64,000 nt of DNA from positions 62,001-126,000 of the forward strand of contig NZ_CP104273.1 of NCBI RefSeq assembly GCF_025244865.1, given 5' to 3'. Positions 40,371-49,486 of this stretch are shown here, in pieces. The translations under genes were made by a program, and so were the position numbers. This stretch comes from Arthrobacter sp. zg-Y1110. GTDB taxonomy: Bacteria > Actinomycetota > Actinomycetes > Actinomycetales > Micrococcaceae. Position 1 is the stretch's first letter. Each line of letters starts with the position of its first letter. The notes below the pieces were generated by a model. That model worked only from the letters and a program-made list of their open reading frames with translations. It made no database searches and was not told the DNA's origin.

Positions 40371-40404
40371 AAAGGCCCGGGGGCGCTAAGCCACCGGGCC
40401 CTTC
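40371..40404 (-). terminator. Terminator after the second pilin-adhesin
   Basis: GGAAGGGCCCGG with CCGGGCCTTTCC on the minus strand. Confidence 0.8.
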
Positions 40405-40411
40405 CGTGTTA

Positions 40412-42301
40412 TCACCAGGTCAGCTGGACCTTTACCGTTGATGACTCACCCGTCGGACGGTAGGTCACCTTCACTTCCATCTCGTTCCACCGGGGATCTT
40501 CAGGTGCGGTGTCGAAGCCGGCCATACCATTGGCCACCCTGAGCTCGGGCTGGTTTTTCGCTCCCGTGTACATCGTTGCGCTGAGGCGCCCGCTGTTGCC
40601 GTCGCCGAACTCGGGCTCGACGTAAACCGAATGGTCCGACCTCTCCTCGTACGTTTCCCCGTCGAAGACCACCTCGAAGGCGTAATCCACGGGCTGGTAT
40701 CCGTCCTCGACGCGTACGGCGGCAAGGCCGCCGTACTGCTGGTCCACTACAAGCTTCGGATGTTTGCCGAGCTCAGGCTCTACGAGCGTGTACTCGAAGA
40801 CGTGGGAGTCGCTGGCGTTGGTGACCTTATCCGTCACCGTGTGCCTGACCTTGATCGTCCCCGGCGTTGTTGTCTCTTCCCCGTTGCTGTACCAGCCCAG
40901 GGTCACTCCGCCGCTGCCGTCGTCGTGGTTTGACATGCCGGCGCCGTAGAATTCACCACCGGTGTTCTCGAGGGTCACCGTTTTCCTGATGTAGTTGTAG
41001 CCCCGTTCCGGTACGGTGCCGTCGAACTCCAGGGCGTAGCGGAAATACTTCGCCGGGTCAGCTTCGGCGCTGCCGATGTGGTTGATGTGGTGGTCCCATG
41101 AACCGCCCAGCCCTGCTGTTGTGTCGCTTGGAGGCTGGTAGGCACCCTGGACGATTTTCACTGTGACGGGGTTTGCCTTCAGGCTCCAGGTCCAGGACTC
41201 AGGGGTGGTTTTCCCCGTCGCATTTTTCCGGTCCACGGTGACGTCCAGCTTGAACTCTTCAGGAGACTCTCCCCAGCCTGAGGCCTTGGGGGTCAGGGTC
41301 GTCCGCCAGAGGGGCCTGCCGTCAACCATCGTCGAGGTGGTCGTTGCAGTCTTGAACCCCGGGATGCCCTCGGTCCCCTTCAGGGTGAAGGTGAGGTCGT
41401 CGTCGCTGCCGAAGGCGGTGTTGTATTCCATGACGATAGGGTCGGTGGAACCGGTGAGTGCGTGAAGCCTCGACACCTCGTTCCAATCCCCTGCAAAAGT
41501 GGGGTCGGAGATCCAGGGAACGGGACCGCCATAGCTGGAACAAAACTCCTTTATGGTCTCATCGGCAAGGGCCGGAACACCTGCGAAAGTTTCAGTGGTG
41601 AGCAGCTCGAACTGGCCGTTGTAGGGGGGAGCCATAAAGAGCTCGTAGAGCTTCGGGGACAGAACTTGCATGAGGTCCCCGAGTACTTCGTATTCTTCCT
41701 CCCCCAGGTCCAGCGGTTCGCCGGTGCCCTGCCACTCCATGAAGGACATCGCCGCATCCATATCGAAGTCCTCCAGCCCGTTCATGGCCTTGAAGTAGTC
41801 GGGGAAACCAGGATGCTGGAAGGCGGACACTTCCAGCTGAACGGCCTCCAAGACGTTCGGGGTGCAGAACCCCATCGCCACGGCTTCCTCACCTGTTGCG
41901 GCGCCGCATTCACGGGGTTCGGTGTCCTCGTTGGAAATACACCACGAGATGCCCGCTCCCGAGAGCACCGAAGCGGTAAAGGCCTTGCCCTCTTTACCGA
42001 CCAGCACTGCAGCCTTTGCCGGATCCAGCCCGGAAACCAGCCCCGATGACTCCAGGCCGGACAGGTCCTTGTACTTCTGTCCGTCCTTGGCGTACGCGAC
42101 GCCCTCGCCGGTGTTGATGGCTGCCAGATCCTGCTTGGCGGCATTGTTCTGCACGAAAGGGATGACACCGAAGATGGCTGCCAGCACACCGGCGGCAAGG
42201 ATCCCGATGACGACCACCCCGGTAATGATGGACGGCAGGTCGAATGCGCCGGCGCTGGAGCGCAGCGTGGTCGACGGACTTGGCAGTGATGCTCGGTTCA
42301 T
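40412..42301 (-). CDS. Pilin-adhesin 2: type IV pilin N-terminus with large beta-rich ectodomain
   Basis: The 629-residue protein starts with a basic leader and SSAG|AFDLPSIITGVVVIG, matching the pilins of the 6-9 kb locus. The next ~60 residues also align (AAKQDLAAINTGEGVAYAKD). The remaining ~480 residues form several beta-rich domains with few cysteines and no recognised FN3. It lies 30 kb from the pilus operon and on the other strand. It should be processed by the same peptidase, probably as an alternative tip or shaft adhesin. The ribosome site before ATG is weak. Confidence 0.7.
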   Translation of the reverse strand: MNRASLPSPSTTLRSSAGAFDLPSIITGVVVIGILAAGVLAAIFGVIPFVQNNAAKQDLAAINTGEGVAYAKDGQKYKDLSGLESSGLVSGLDPAKAAVLVGKEGKAFTASVLSGAGISWCISNEDTEPRECGAATGEEAVAMGFCTPNVLEAVQLEVSAFQHPGFPDYFKAMNGLEDFDMDAAMSFMEWQGTGEPLDLGEEEYEVLGDLMQVLSPKLYELFMAPPYNGQFELLTTETFAGVPALADETIKEFCSSYGGPVPWISDPTFAGDWNEVSRLHALTGSTDPIVMEYNTAFGSDDDLTFTLKGTEGIPGFKTATTTSTMVDGRPLWRTTLTPKASGWGESPEEFKLDVTVDRKNATGKTTPESWTWSLKANPVTVKIVQGAYQPPSDTTAGLGGSWDHHINHIGSAEADPAKYFRYALEFDGTVPERGYNYIRKTVTLENTGGEFYGAGMSNHDDGSGGVTLGWYSNGEETTTPGTIKVRHTVTDKVTNASDSHVFEYTLVEPELGKHPKLVVDQQYGGLAAVRVEDGYQPVDYAFEVVFDGETYEERSDHSVYVEPEFGDGNSGRLSATMYTGAKNQPELRVANGMAGFDTAPEDPRWNEMEVKVTYRPTGESSTVKVQLTW

Positions 42302-42340
42302 AGGTCCGTTCCCGGGGGTGGCGATGATAATTACCCGGGG

Positions 42341-42347
42341 ACATGCG
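42341..42347 (-). promoter_or_regulatory. Class B element of pilin-adhesin 2
   Basis: CTGCGCATGT, 39 bases before ATG. No TGTCACCC box. Confidence 0.4.
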
Positions 42348-42407
42348 CAGACAATTCACCGGAGGTCTTCACTGCAGCCCCGGGCGTTTGTGTCCTGGCC
42401 TTAGTGG

Positions 42408-42854
42408 CTATCCTTTCCGCGCCACGTCGCTAACATCAGATCCAGGCAAGGACGGCACAGGGATGCTCCTGTATATGAGCCTGCCTCCCGTTTTCTCGGC
42501 CAGCTTTTCAACGTTGCCGCCGGTGACTGCCCAGTTGACCCCGTGAACGGCGATACCTCCGCGGTCCAGCCCGGTCCTGCCGTCGCCGGGCCCGCCGGAG
42601 ACGGCTGCAATGGAGGCGTCTATTTCCCGCTCGTAAAGGGACAGCGTCACGTTGTCCGAGCAGGTGCCGGCCGCAGTTGCACGGGGAGGCAGCACTTCGC
42701 TCACCTTCCAGTCTCCGCAGTCCATGCCTGCCTCCTGGTAGGCGGACTTCAGTTCGTCGAGGGAGGCGTATTCACCGCCGTCCTCAGGCGGGCCGCATGC
42801 GCTCAGGCTCAGGACCGCGGCGGCGGCCGCAAGCAACATTGGTTTGGTGTTCAT
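42408..42854 (-). CDS. Lipoprotein, paralogue of the 46379 gene product
   Basis: Signal peptide with lipobox LSAC, then DGGEYASLDELKSAYQEAGMDC and a C-terminal GVNWAVTGGNVEKLAEKTGG. The 46379 product has the matching DGGTYATVEELKDAFVAAGG and GENWVINAPGAEELHEKLGG. The domain is small (~100 residues) with paired cysteines. ATG after AGGAG. Confidence 0.68.
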   Translation of the reverse strand: MNTKPMLLAAAAAVLSLSACGPPEDGGEYASLDELKSAYQEAGMDCGDWKVSEVLPPRATAAGTCSDNVTLSLYEREIDASIAAVSGGPGDGRTGLDRGGIAVHGVNWAVTGGNVEKLAEKTGGRLIYRSIPVPSLPGSDVSDVARKG

Positions 42855-42941
42855 AATGCTCCTGTCTTTGGCAGTGAAGCCAGGCATGGCAACCAATCCA
42901 CTGCTGTTCCGCGAGGACATCTTTCCTGCCCCTTTATGCTT

Positions 42942-42948
42942 CTATGCG
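42942..42948 (-). promoter_or_regulatory. Class B element of the 42408 lipoprotein
   Basis: CGGGACGCATAG with a leader of ~87 bases. Confidence 0.4.
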
Positions 42949-42986
42949 TCCCGGACACTCACGGCATACGAGGCCCCTGGGGTGGC

Positions 42987-44156
42987 TCATCCCCGCCGGT
43001 ACGCCGGATCCGCCGTTGCGGCCGCGGCGAACCTGTCCAGGTCGTACTCGAAAGCCGCCCCGGTTCCCACACCGCCGCCTGCTTCGGAAAGATCAGCGAG
43101 GATGGCTTCGGTCATCCGGGGGCTGACCTTTGAAGCCTCGGCACCCAGGACCTGGATGCGGGTTCCTGCTTCGCCTGTGGCTTTGCTGCGGATCCGTTCG
43201 ACCCTGTACCTTCCGATGGAATTTCCCGCTGTCACCGCTGCGACCCGGACGGCGTCGTCTTCGGTCACGGAGTAATCCTCGAAAGTGGCCGCCGGGTGCA
43301 CCCCTTCAGGCGTGCTTCGCATCCTGGTGTTCCCTGCCCAGGCATCGGACAGTGCCGCACGGTGCTGGGCCTCCCTGAACGCTTCCCCCAGGACTTCAGG
43401 TGTGACCGGAACGCCCCGGCCCATGTCGATGCTTACGGCGCCGCCGTCCATGTCCTGCCCCGGCCGCGTGACGGTGAGGGTGCTGTGGCTCATTTCCAGA
43501 TGGTAGGAACGTCCGTCCGGGGTTTCGATGAGCGCTTGGAGATCCTTGCCGTGTTCTCCACGTGCCTGCATCTGCCGGACTGTGCCGTTGATTTCCGAAA
43601 GCTTCAGCCGGGCAGTGTGGCGGTCCATCGCTCTCTCGTCGGCGCCGGCCGGGAACTCCCCCTCGAACTGCAGGCCCTTGAGTGCCTGGATTTTTGCTCT
43701 GCGCCGGGCCAGGAGGGCATCGGGATCCCGGTTGTCGAACACGGTGACCATGAGTTCGGTGCCGATGCTCTCGTGGATTCCGGACCGTCCGGCAAGGCGG
43801 GCGTTCTTCCCGCGGGCGCGGAGTTCCTGACCCAGTCCTTCCAGTGCCGCTGCCAGCTCTCCTTCTTCCAGGCCTGCATGCTTCAGGACACGCAGGCGTA
43901 AAGCTGACTCCGTGTAGGCGGCATGCCGGGCGTCGCTCTCTGGGCTGGGCGCGAGGTAATCCATGTCATCCATGAAGCCGTCATCAGCGTCAAGCAGTGC
44001 TGCACTGTGCTCGAGGTCCCCGATGACTCTGTCCAGGGCCCGGTGAAGGGTGCTGGCCGGGGCGGCAAGGGTTACTGTTCCGGCTTCGGCATGGGCAGTG
44101 GAGGCAAACTGGCCTCCGACGGGAATGCCTTCGGGCTGTCTGTTGCGGATATTCAT
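42987..44156 (-). CDS. GGQFA-module protein 4
   Basis: The 389-residue protein carries the module at ~5-22 (PEGIPVGGQFASTAHAE). A helical middle and a C-terminal ~90-residue domain (FEDYSVTEDDAVRVAAVTAGNS...) follow. No enzymatic motif recognised. ATG after GCAGG of the variant element. It starts 25 bases after the end of the 44181 gene. Confidence 0.6.
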   Translation of the reverse strand: MNIRNRQPEGIPVGGQFASTAHAEAGTVTLAAPASTLHRALDRVIGDLEHSAALLDADDGFMDDMDYLAPSPESDARHAAYTESALRLRVLKHAGLEEGELAAALEGLGQELRARGKNARLAGRSGIHESIGTELMVTVFDNRDPDALLARRRAKIQALKGLQFEGEFPAGADERAMDRHTARLKLSEINGTVRQMQARGEHGKDLQALIETPDGRSYHLEMSHSTLTVTRPGQDMDGGAVSIDMGRGVPVTPEVLGEAFREAQHRAALSDAWAGNTRMRSTPEGVHPAATFEDYSVTEDDAVRVAAVTAGNSIGRYRVERIRSKATGEAGTRIQVLGAEASKVSPRMTEAILADLSEAGGGVGTGAAFEYDLDRFAAAATADPAYRRG

Positions 44157-44161
44157 ACCTG

Positions 44162-44172
44162 CTTGTGTGCGG
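44162..44172 (-). promoter_or_regulatory. Class A-variant element of GGQFA-module protein 4
   Basis: CCGCACACAAG five bases before ATG, a further one-base variant of the variant core. Confidence 0.45.
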
Positions 44173-44180
44173 CCCTGCCC

Positions 44181-45248
44181 CTAGGCCGCCGGATACTCTT
44201 CGAAGCCGGCCAGGAACTCGTCCAGCCGGGCGGCGCGCGCGGGGTCGGCAATGGCGGGGGCTGATGCAAGCCAGGCGGCAAGCTCCCGCCGGGTGCCTCC
44301 GACCGCTGCCGGTGAAAGGCGCCCTTCGGTCCGGACAGAGTCCTGAAGGTCCGCAAACCAGCCGTCCCACCTGCTGTTCACTGCCGACGGCAGCTCCTCG
44401 ATGGCGCTCAGGCACTGCCTTATGGCGGCTCCGAATTTTCCTGCCTTTCCGGAATAGGCCCAGCGCAGATGTGAAGCGTTCCAGAAGAGGATGGGCTCAT
44501 GATGGAGGTCCGGCAGGCGCCCGGCGTCCTGAATGAACTCCAGGATCTCCTGCGCCTCCCGGTCGGCTTTCACGGCCGACGTCGGCGGGTAGGTGTCCTG
44601 GAGGGCAAGGATGCGGTTCCGGATCATCCTGGTCTCGTCTGTTTCCACAGGGTTGTGCCGGCGGTGGACGTGACGGTAGAGCCAGCGTCCCAGGTGTTCC
44701 TCCAGCTTCTCTGCTTCAGTGGACCGGTTCAGGATGTCGTACCGCGGCATCCGCCGGCTGGCTGCGCACCAGGCTTCCAGTTTTTCCAGCTCGGGCAGCG
44801 GCGGCCGGCGCACGACGGTGAACACACCGGGAATCCCGGACAGGACCTCGACCGCCTCGCTGGAGAGTTCCCCGACGGAGTGCCGGTGGCGCAGGTTCCG
44901 TAGGGCCTCGTAGAGCTTTCTTTCGCTTTCAATACGGTTCAGCGGCAGGCGCCCGTTGGCTTCGTGGAAAGCGGCAAGCCGTCGGGCAGCCTGCATGCCC
45001 CTGGGCTTGAAGGACCTTCTGGGCTTGCCGGAATCGCTGAGTGACTTCCTGACCGCGTCCCGGGCACCGGTCATGGACGCGAGGGCTTCCTCCTCTGCAG
45101 CGGTGCGGTCCTTTCCTTTCAGATACAGGTAGGAGCTGTAGAGGAATTTCTCAGCCGGATCGGGTGAGACCCGCGAGGGCACCAGCCCGGTCCGGCTGAT
45201 CCAGTTGATGTAGGACGCTGCGCGGTCTTCAGGCGTAATTCTGGGCAT
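44181..45248 (-). CDS. Protein with helicase-associated-type repeats
   Basis: The 355-residue, mostly helical protein has at least three repeats of the form (R/E)..aFxxxxGRLP... (FHEANGRLPLNRIESE, WCAASRRMPRYDI, FIQDAGRLPDLHH). These resemble the helicase-associated repeats found in plasmid and phage proteins. They are thought to bind nucleic acid. No helicase core is present. Confidence 0.5.
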   Translation of the reverse strand: MPRITPEDRAASYINWISRTGLVPSRVSPDPAEKFLYSSYLYLKGKDRTAAEEEALASMTGARDAVRKSLSDSGKPRRSFKPRGMQAARRLAAFHEANGRLPLNRIESERKLYEALRNLRHRHSVGELSSEAVEVLSGIPGVFTVVRRPPLPELEKLEAWCAASRRMPRYDILNRSTEAEKLEEHLGRWLYRHVHRRHNPVETDETRMIRNRILALQDTYPPTSAVKADREAQEILEFIQDAGRLPDLHHEPILFWNASHLRWAYSGKAGKFGAAIRQCLSAIEELPSAVNSRWDGWFADLQDSVRTEGRLSPAAVGGTRRELAAWLASAPAIADPARAARLDEFLAGFEEYPAA

Positions 45249-45253
45249 ACCGG

Positions 45254-45285
45254 CTATGTGTGCGGCATTCCTGCCCGCACTCTCC
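45254..45285 (-). promoter_or_regulatory. Class A element of the 44181 gene
   Basis: GGAGAGT-N18-CACATAG, then CCGGTATG. Confidence 0.65.
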
Positions 45286-45292
45286 GCCAGGG

Positions 45293-46240
45293 CTATACGC
45301 AGCCCACCCCGTCCCCGTCACGGTCCAGCTTCTTCGAATACCCGGGGTCTCCGGAATGGATGGGGGCGGCGCCGGCGGCCCGGACCGCGGCGCAGTTGGC
45401 GTAGGCGGCACTTCCGTCGGCGGCCGGGGCAGGCTCAGCTGCCGGTGCCGGTGCTTCCGCAGGGGCTTCTTCGACCGCAACGGCCTCGGTGCGGGCAGCC
45501 CCGTTCCCGGCGACAGGCTCGTCGGGGCAGGAGGCAAGGATCCTTGCGACGGCGTCGTGCTCGGCCTGGGTCATCCAAAGGTCGTATTTTGCCTTCACTG
45601 CAGTCTGGCGGGCCACGTATTCGCAGCGGAATGCCTTGTTGGGCGGAAGCCAGCTGGCGGCATCCGAGTCGGACTTGGAGCCGTTGGCCGGGCCGTCGGC
45701 CGCCATGAGGTTCAGCGGGTCCGTGGCCAGGGACATGCGCTGGTCGGAGCTGAGCTGCTGCGCGCCCTTCTGCCAGGCATCGGAGAGTGCGACGACGTGG
45801 TCGATCTGGACGGCAGAGCTGGACTTGGTACCGCGGACGAAGTCGATCGTCCGTCCGGTGTACGGGTCGTTCAGCGTTCCGGCAGCCACGACGCAGCGGC
45901 CGTCCTTGTAGGTGATGCCGGTCAGGTCACGCTGCAGGATCTCGTTGCGCTCATCGCACCCGTCACGGTCCATGTCAGGCCACGCGGATCCGAACATATC
46001 CCGGGAGTATCCGGTTTTGGGGGCGCGGCCCTTGACGGCGATGGTTTCCAGCTGCGCCAGTGCCGTGCCGGCAGATGCCGGTGCTTCCCCGGCGGCACCG
46101 GCCGCGGGGGCCGGAGCGGAAGACACAGCTGCAGGAGCCTGCTCCGGGGCAAGGGCGGCGTCGCAGCCTGCAAGGCTCAATGCCAGGAAAGGAAGGGTGA
46201 GGCCGGTAAGAATGCGCACGCGAAGGTTCTTGGTCGTCAT
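45293..46240 (-). CDS. Secreted HNH nuclease (DUF1524-like) lipoprotein with excalibur domain
   Basis: The 315-residue protein has a signal peptide with lipobox LAGC, an Ala/Pro linker, an HNH/GmrSD-type nuclease domain with IDHVVALSDAWQKGA and a later DPLNLMAADGPANGSKSD, another Ala/Pro linker and a C-terminal excalibur Ca-binding motif (GYSKKLDRDGDGVGC). It likely degrades DNA outside the membrane. It could serve DNA processing for a pilus or defence at the surface. Confidence 0.82.
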   Translation of the reverse strand: MTTKNLRVRILTGLTLPFLALSLAGCDAALAPEQAPAAVSSAPAPAAGAAGEAPASAGTALAQLETIAVKGRAPKTGYSRDMFGSAWPDMDRDGCDERNEILQRDLTGITYKDGRCVVAAGTLNDPYTGRTIDFVRGTKSSSAVQIDHVVALSDAWQKGAQQLSSDQRMSLATDPLNLMAADGPANGSKSDSDAASWLPPNKAFRCEYVARQTAVKAKYDLWMTQAEHDAVARILASCPDEPVAGNGAARTEAVAVEEAPAEAPAPAAEPAPAADGSAAYANCAAVRAAGAAPIHSGDPGYSKKLDRDGDGVGCV

Positions 46241-46245
46241 GCCCA

Positions 46246-46277
46246 CTATGTGTGCGGCACCGCGCAGGAACCGTTTC
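46246..46277 (-). promoter_or_regulatory. Class A element of the secreted nuclease
   Basis: Core CCGCACACATAG. The upstream box is poor. Confidence 0.55.
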
Positions 46278-46378
46278 GGCGCCGGATTCCCCGCTCTGTC
46301 CGGTGTTCGGAACAGACAGTAGGATGAGCAGGCTGCACTCAGTTGAGGCGGCTCAGAGCAAGGTCAAAGGATCGAAGA

Positions 46379-46810
46379 ATGAACAAGCGGGGCATTACGA
46401 CGGCGGTTCTGATTGCAGGCTCACTGGCACTGGCAGGATGCGGAAGCTCTTCCGCTGCGGAATCGGAGGCCACGCCGTCAGCAACCACCCCGCCTGCCGA
46501 CGGCGGCACCTATGCAACCGTCGAAGAGCTGAAGGATGCTTTTGTCGCCGCAGGCGGCTCCTGCCCCGCGTACGAACAGAGCAACATCGTGACCCTCGCC
46601 GCCGAGTCTGCCGAATGCTCTTCGGAAGCAGTTCTTTCGACGTACTTGAGCAGCAGTGACATCACCCAGCTCATTCAGGAAAACAAGGACATCGCCGAGC
46701 AGTACGACATCGAATTCAGCTCCTGGCTCGTGGGGGAAAACTGGGTCATCAACGCTCCGGGTGCAGAAGAGCTGCATGAAAAGCTCGGGGGCACCGTCGT
46801 CAGCTGGTAG
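46379..46810 (+). CDS. Lipoprotein, 143 aa, paralogue of the 42408 product
   Basis: Lipobox LAGC, Ser/Thr/Pro linker, then the small domain with conserved ATVEELKDAFVAAGGSC...ENWVINAPG. No class A or B element upstream. CAAAGG before the ATG is a modest ribosome site. The promoter may be a conventional one near 46300-46330. Confidence 0.65.
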   Translation: MNKRGITTAVLIAGSLALAGCGSSSAAESEATPSATTPPADGGTYATVEELKDAFVAAGGSCPAYEQSNIVTLAAESAECSSEAVLSTYLSSSDITQLIQENKDIAEQYDIEFSSWLVGENWVINAPGAEELHEKLGGTVVSW

Positions 46811-46836
46811 GCCATCCGCATCTCTTCACCAATGAC

Positions 46837-46880
46837 AAGGCCCCGCTCCCGGATTCGATCTCAGGAGCGGGGCCTGTTTC
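46837..46880. terminator. Terminator between convergent genes
   Basis: AAGGCCCCGCTCC pairs with GGAGCGGGGCCT, then GTTTC. Confidence 0.82.
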
Positions 46881-46884
46881 ATCC

Positions 46885-49011
46885 CTAGGCCCGTTTCCAC
46901 CCTATGGCTTCGTGGAACCTGTCTTCGAAGACCGGTGCGGTGGACCTGGTGAAGGTGGATGTCAGATGGTTGTTGTCCATGTAGACGTGCACATTTCCGA
47001 TGACCGGCGGGCAGACACCGTCGGGGCACACCTGGTCCGTAAGGTCCATGAAGGCCATGCCGGGAACCTGCGCGCCGAGCTGGACGGTGGGTGAAGTGTC
47101 TGCGAGCTTTTCCGTTTTGCGGGTGTTGCACCTGTCCCCGTCCGGCCCTTCCTCCTTGATGCAGACGGCCATATCGAAGGCGAAGCGAGGGGTGTCCCTG
47201 ATGCCGACCACCTGGATCCCGGCTTCTTCGAGTTTGTTCGCAGCCTCGGCGAGACCGGGGACCGGGTGCTCGGAGGCGTCTTCGGGCTGGGCGGCTGTGG
47301 CCACGGTGAACACCGCGTCGGGCTTCAGATCGAGGGCATACTGCAGTGCCGCCTTGTTGAACTCAACGCAGTCCGCGGGCCGGCCTTCATCGGTGGCGCC
47401 GAAGCTGCACCCGCCCTTGCTGACGAAGACGACGTCGTATCCGTACTTCTCGGCCATCGGGGCCAGGGCTGCGGTCCACTGCTGAGTGTGCGAGTTGCCG
47501 ATTGCCAGGATCCGCTTGGCCCCATCCCTGCCGGCCAGATGCTGGCAGCTGTCGGCGAGCATGTCGTTGCCGGTCGGTTTCAGGCCTTCTTCGCATTTGG
47601 GCCCGACGGAAGCCCATTCGGATCCGAGCATGTCCAGTGCCGGCAGGGTTGCTGCGCCGGGGGTTCCGGGCGGTGGAGCCTGGTCGAGGAGGGAGAGGGC
47701 TCCGGGGTTGTCCTTCTGCTCCTGCGTGTACATCTCTCCCCGGGCCCTGGCTTCGGCGAGTTCGCGTTCGTGGGCTGTTACGGCCTTCTCGGCTTCGATG
47801 CGGTTCGCGGTCTGCCAGCCGTAGGCGGGTCCGGCGGCGATGGCTGCCAGGGCGATGACGGCGATGAGCTGGCCACGCTTGTTCTTCATGAAGCCCAGTC
47901 CAAGGAGCGGGCGTTCAATCAGGCGGGTTGTCAGCCAGGCCAGCAGCAGGGAGAGGGCGATAATGGCGCTGCCGCCCGGGACTCCCACGGCTTCGCGGCC
48001 CCTCCATGCCATGTAGATGACCAGCACCGGCCAGTGCCAGAGGTACAGGGCGTAGGAGATCCCGCCAAGGCGCACCATGGGCTTCCAGGAGAGGAACCGG
48101 TCAACACCGAACCTGCTTCCGGACGTTCCGGCACTGATGATCAGTGCTGCAGCAATGAGAGGCCAGAGGGCTATGTATCCGGGGAAGCTGCCCTCGACGT
48201 CGATGAGGAAGCCTGCGCTGAGCATCAATGCCAGTCCGATCCAGCCGGCGGCGGCCGCGGCAGGGCGGGGAAGACGGATCAGGGGAAGGGCTACGGCCAG
48301 CAGGGTGCCCAGCGCGAATTCCCAGAGGCGGGCACGGGTGTCGAAGTACGCGAAGGCCTGGTTGGCTGATGTCTCCCATACGGAGAAAGCCAGGGAGGCT
48401 GCGAAGACCAGGGTGAACAGGGCGGCAACGACACTGCGGTACCGGAGCCGGAAGGTCCTGGCGACCAGGGCGGCAAGAGTGAACAGCAGCGGCCAGAGGA
48501 TGAAGATCTGCCCCTGGACGGAGAGGGACCAGAAGTGCTGGAGCGGGCTGGCGCCGGAATGGTCGGCGTAATAGTCCACGGACTCGGCGGCCAGCGCCCA
48601 GTTCTGGAAGTAGCCCAGGCTCGACCACACCTGCTCCAGCAATGAATCCCAGCGGGCCTTCGGGAGGAAGAGCCAGGCCGCGGCCATGGTGCCCAGCATG
48701 GCGGTGACGCCCGCCGGCAGCAGCCGGCTGAAAGTACGAAGCCAGTACGAGACCAGTCCCATGCCTGTGCCCTCGTCGCCCTTGCGGAGGAAGGACAGCG
48801 TCATGAGGAACGCAGAGATCAGCAGGAAGATGTCCACCCCGCCCGAGACCCTGTCGAACCAGACGTGGTAGGCGACCACCATGAGCACCGCCAGCGCGCG
48901 CAGCCCCTGCACCTCCGGGCGGTAGCCGGGCCGCGGCTGCGTCCGGGCTGCACGGTGCCGCCCTCTCGTATTGGGCGCGCTTGGGGCAGCAGCCGGGATC
49001 AGGTCGGTCAC
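46885..49011 (-). CDS. OafA/YrhL-type acyltransferase with SGNH domain
   Basis: The 708-residue protein has YRPEVQGLRALAVLMVVAYH, the start of the acyltransferase-3 membrane domain, ~10 hydrophobic helices to ~residue 400 and then a C-terminal SGNH-like domain (AIGNSHTQQW with the Ser/Asn/His motifs). It likely O-acylates a surface polysaccharide or peptidoglycan. GTG start with AAGGA. A class B element lies ~53 bases upstream. Confidence 0.85.
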   Translation of the reverse strand: MTDLIPAAAPSAPNTRGRHRAARTQPRPGYRPEVQGLRALAVLMVVAYHVWFDRVSGGVDIFLLISAFLMTLSFLRKGDEGTGMGLVSYWLRTFSRLLPAGVTAMLGTMAAAWLFLPKARWDSLLEQVWSSLGYFQNWALAAESVDYYADHSGASPLQHFWSLSVQGQIFILWPLLFTLAALVARTFRLRYRSVVAALFTLVFAASLAFSVWETSANQAFAYFDTRARLWEFALGTLLAVALPLIRLPRPAAAAAGWIGLALMLSAGFLIDVEGSFPGYIALWPLIAAALIISAGTSGSRFGVDRFLSWKPMVRLGGISYALYLWHWPVLVIYMAWRGREAVGVPGGSAIIALSLLLAWLTTRLIERPLLGLGFMKNKRGQLIAVIALAAIAAGPAYGWQTANRIEAEKAVTAHERELAEARARGEMYTQEQKDNPGALSLLDQAPPPGTPGAATLPALDMLGSEWASVGPKCEEGLKPTGNDMLADSCQHLAGRDGAKRILAIGNSHTQQWTAALAPMAEKYGYDVVFVSKGGCSFGATDEGRPADCVEFNKAALQYALDLKPDAVFTVATAAQPEDASEHPVPGLAEAANKLEEAGIQVVGIRDTPRFAFDMAVCIKEEGPDGDRCNTRKTEKLADTSPTVQLGAQVPGMAFMDLTDQVCPDGVCPPVIGNVHVYMDNNHLTSTFTRSTAPVFEDRFHEAIGWKRA

Positions 49012-49063
49012 GCAGGTTCCTTTGGGGGTAGACGCCGGCCCGGTATTTAGGGGCCTTATGTTT

Positions 49064-49070
49064 CTATGCG
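49064..49070 (-). promoter_or_regulatory. Class B element of the acyltransferase
   Basis: CCGGAGACGCATAG, no TGTCACCC box. Confidence 0.4.
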
Positions 49071-49113
49071 TCTCCGGGTCCGACGGCGCCCGCGCGGTCC
49101 GGCTGTTAAACAG

Positions 49114-49143
49114 GAAAAGCCCCGCCGGCGGGCAGGGCTTTTC
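49114..49143 (-). terminator. Terminator after the 49159 gene
   Basis: GAAAAGCCC pairs with GGGCTTTTC. Confidence 0.85.
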
Positions 49144-49158
49144 GAGCGGGAAGGACTT

Positions 49159-49425
49159 CTATTCCTCCAGGGCGGCCTCAAGGTCAAGGTAAATTCCGTG
49201 GCCGGAGACCAGTGCGTCTTCAAGGGCCTGGACGAAGTCTTCGTCGAACTCGATCTCGGATGCGGCCTCAGCCTGCAGGGTTGCCGACGTGTCGCCGATG
49301 TCCAGGACCGAGAAGGTCGTGTTGGCGAAGGTGATTTCCTCTACCTGCGCGATGTCTTCTGCAAAGTGCTTGCGTCCGCCTTCACGGGCAGATGCCCGCA
49401 GGGTGAAAACGGTGGTTTCGCTCAT
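49159..49425 (-). CDS. Unknown acidic protein, 88 aa
   Basis: ATG after AAGGAG. Beta-rich N-terminal half and very acidic C-terminus (FDEDFVQALEDALVSGHG). No family recognised. Confidence 0.55.
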   Translation of the reverse strand: MSETTVFTLRASAREGGRKHFAEDIAQVEEITFANTTFSVLDIGDTSATLQAEAASEIEFDEDFVQALEDALVSGHGIYLDLEAALEE

Positions 49426-49486
49426 ATCTGCTCCTTCTGATGTTCCGGCTCCGGGCCCTGCACTGATCGGCAGCGCCCTGCTATGT

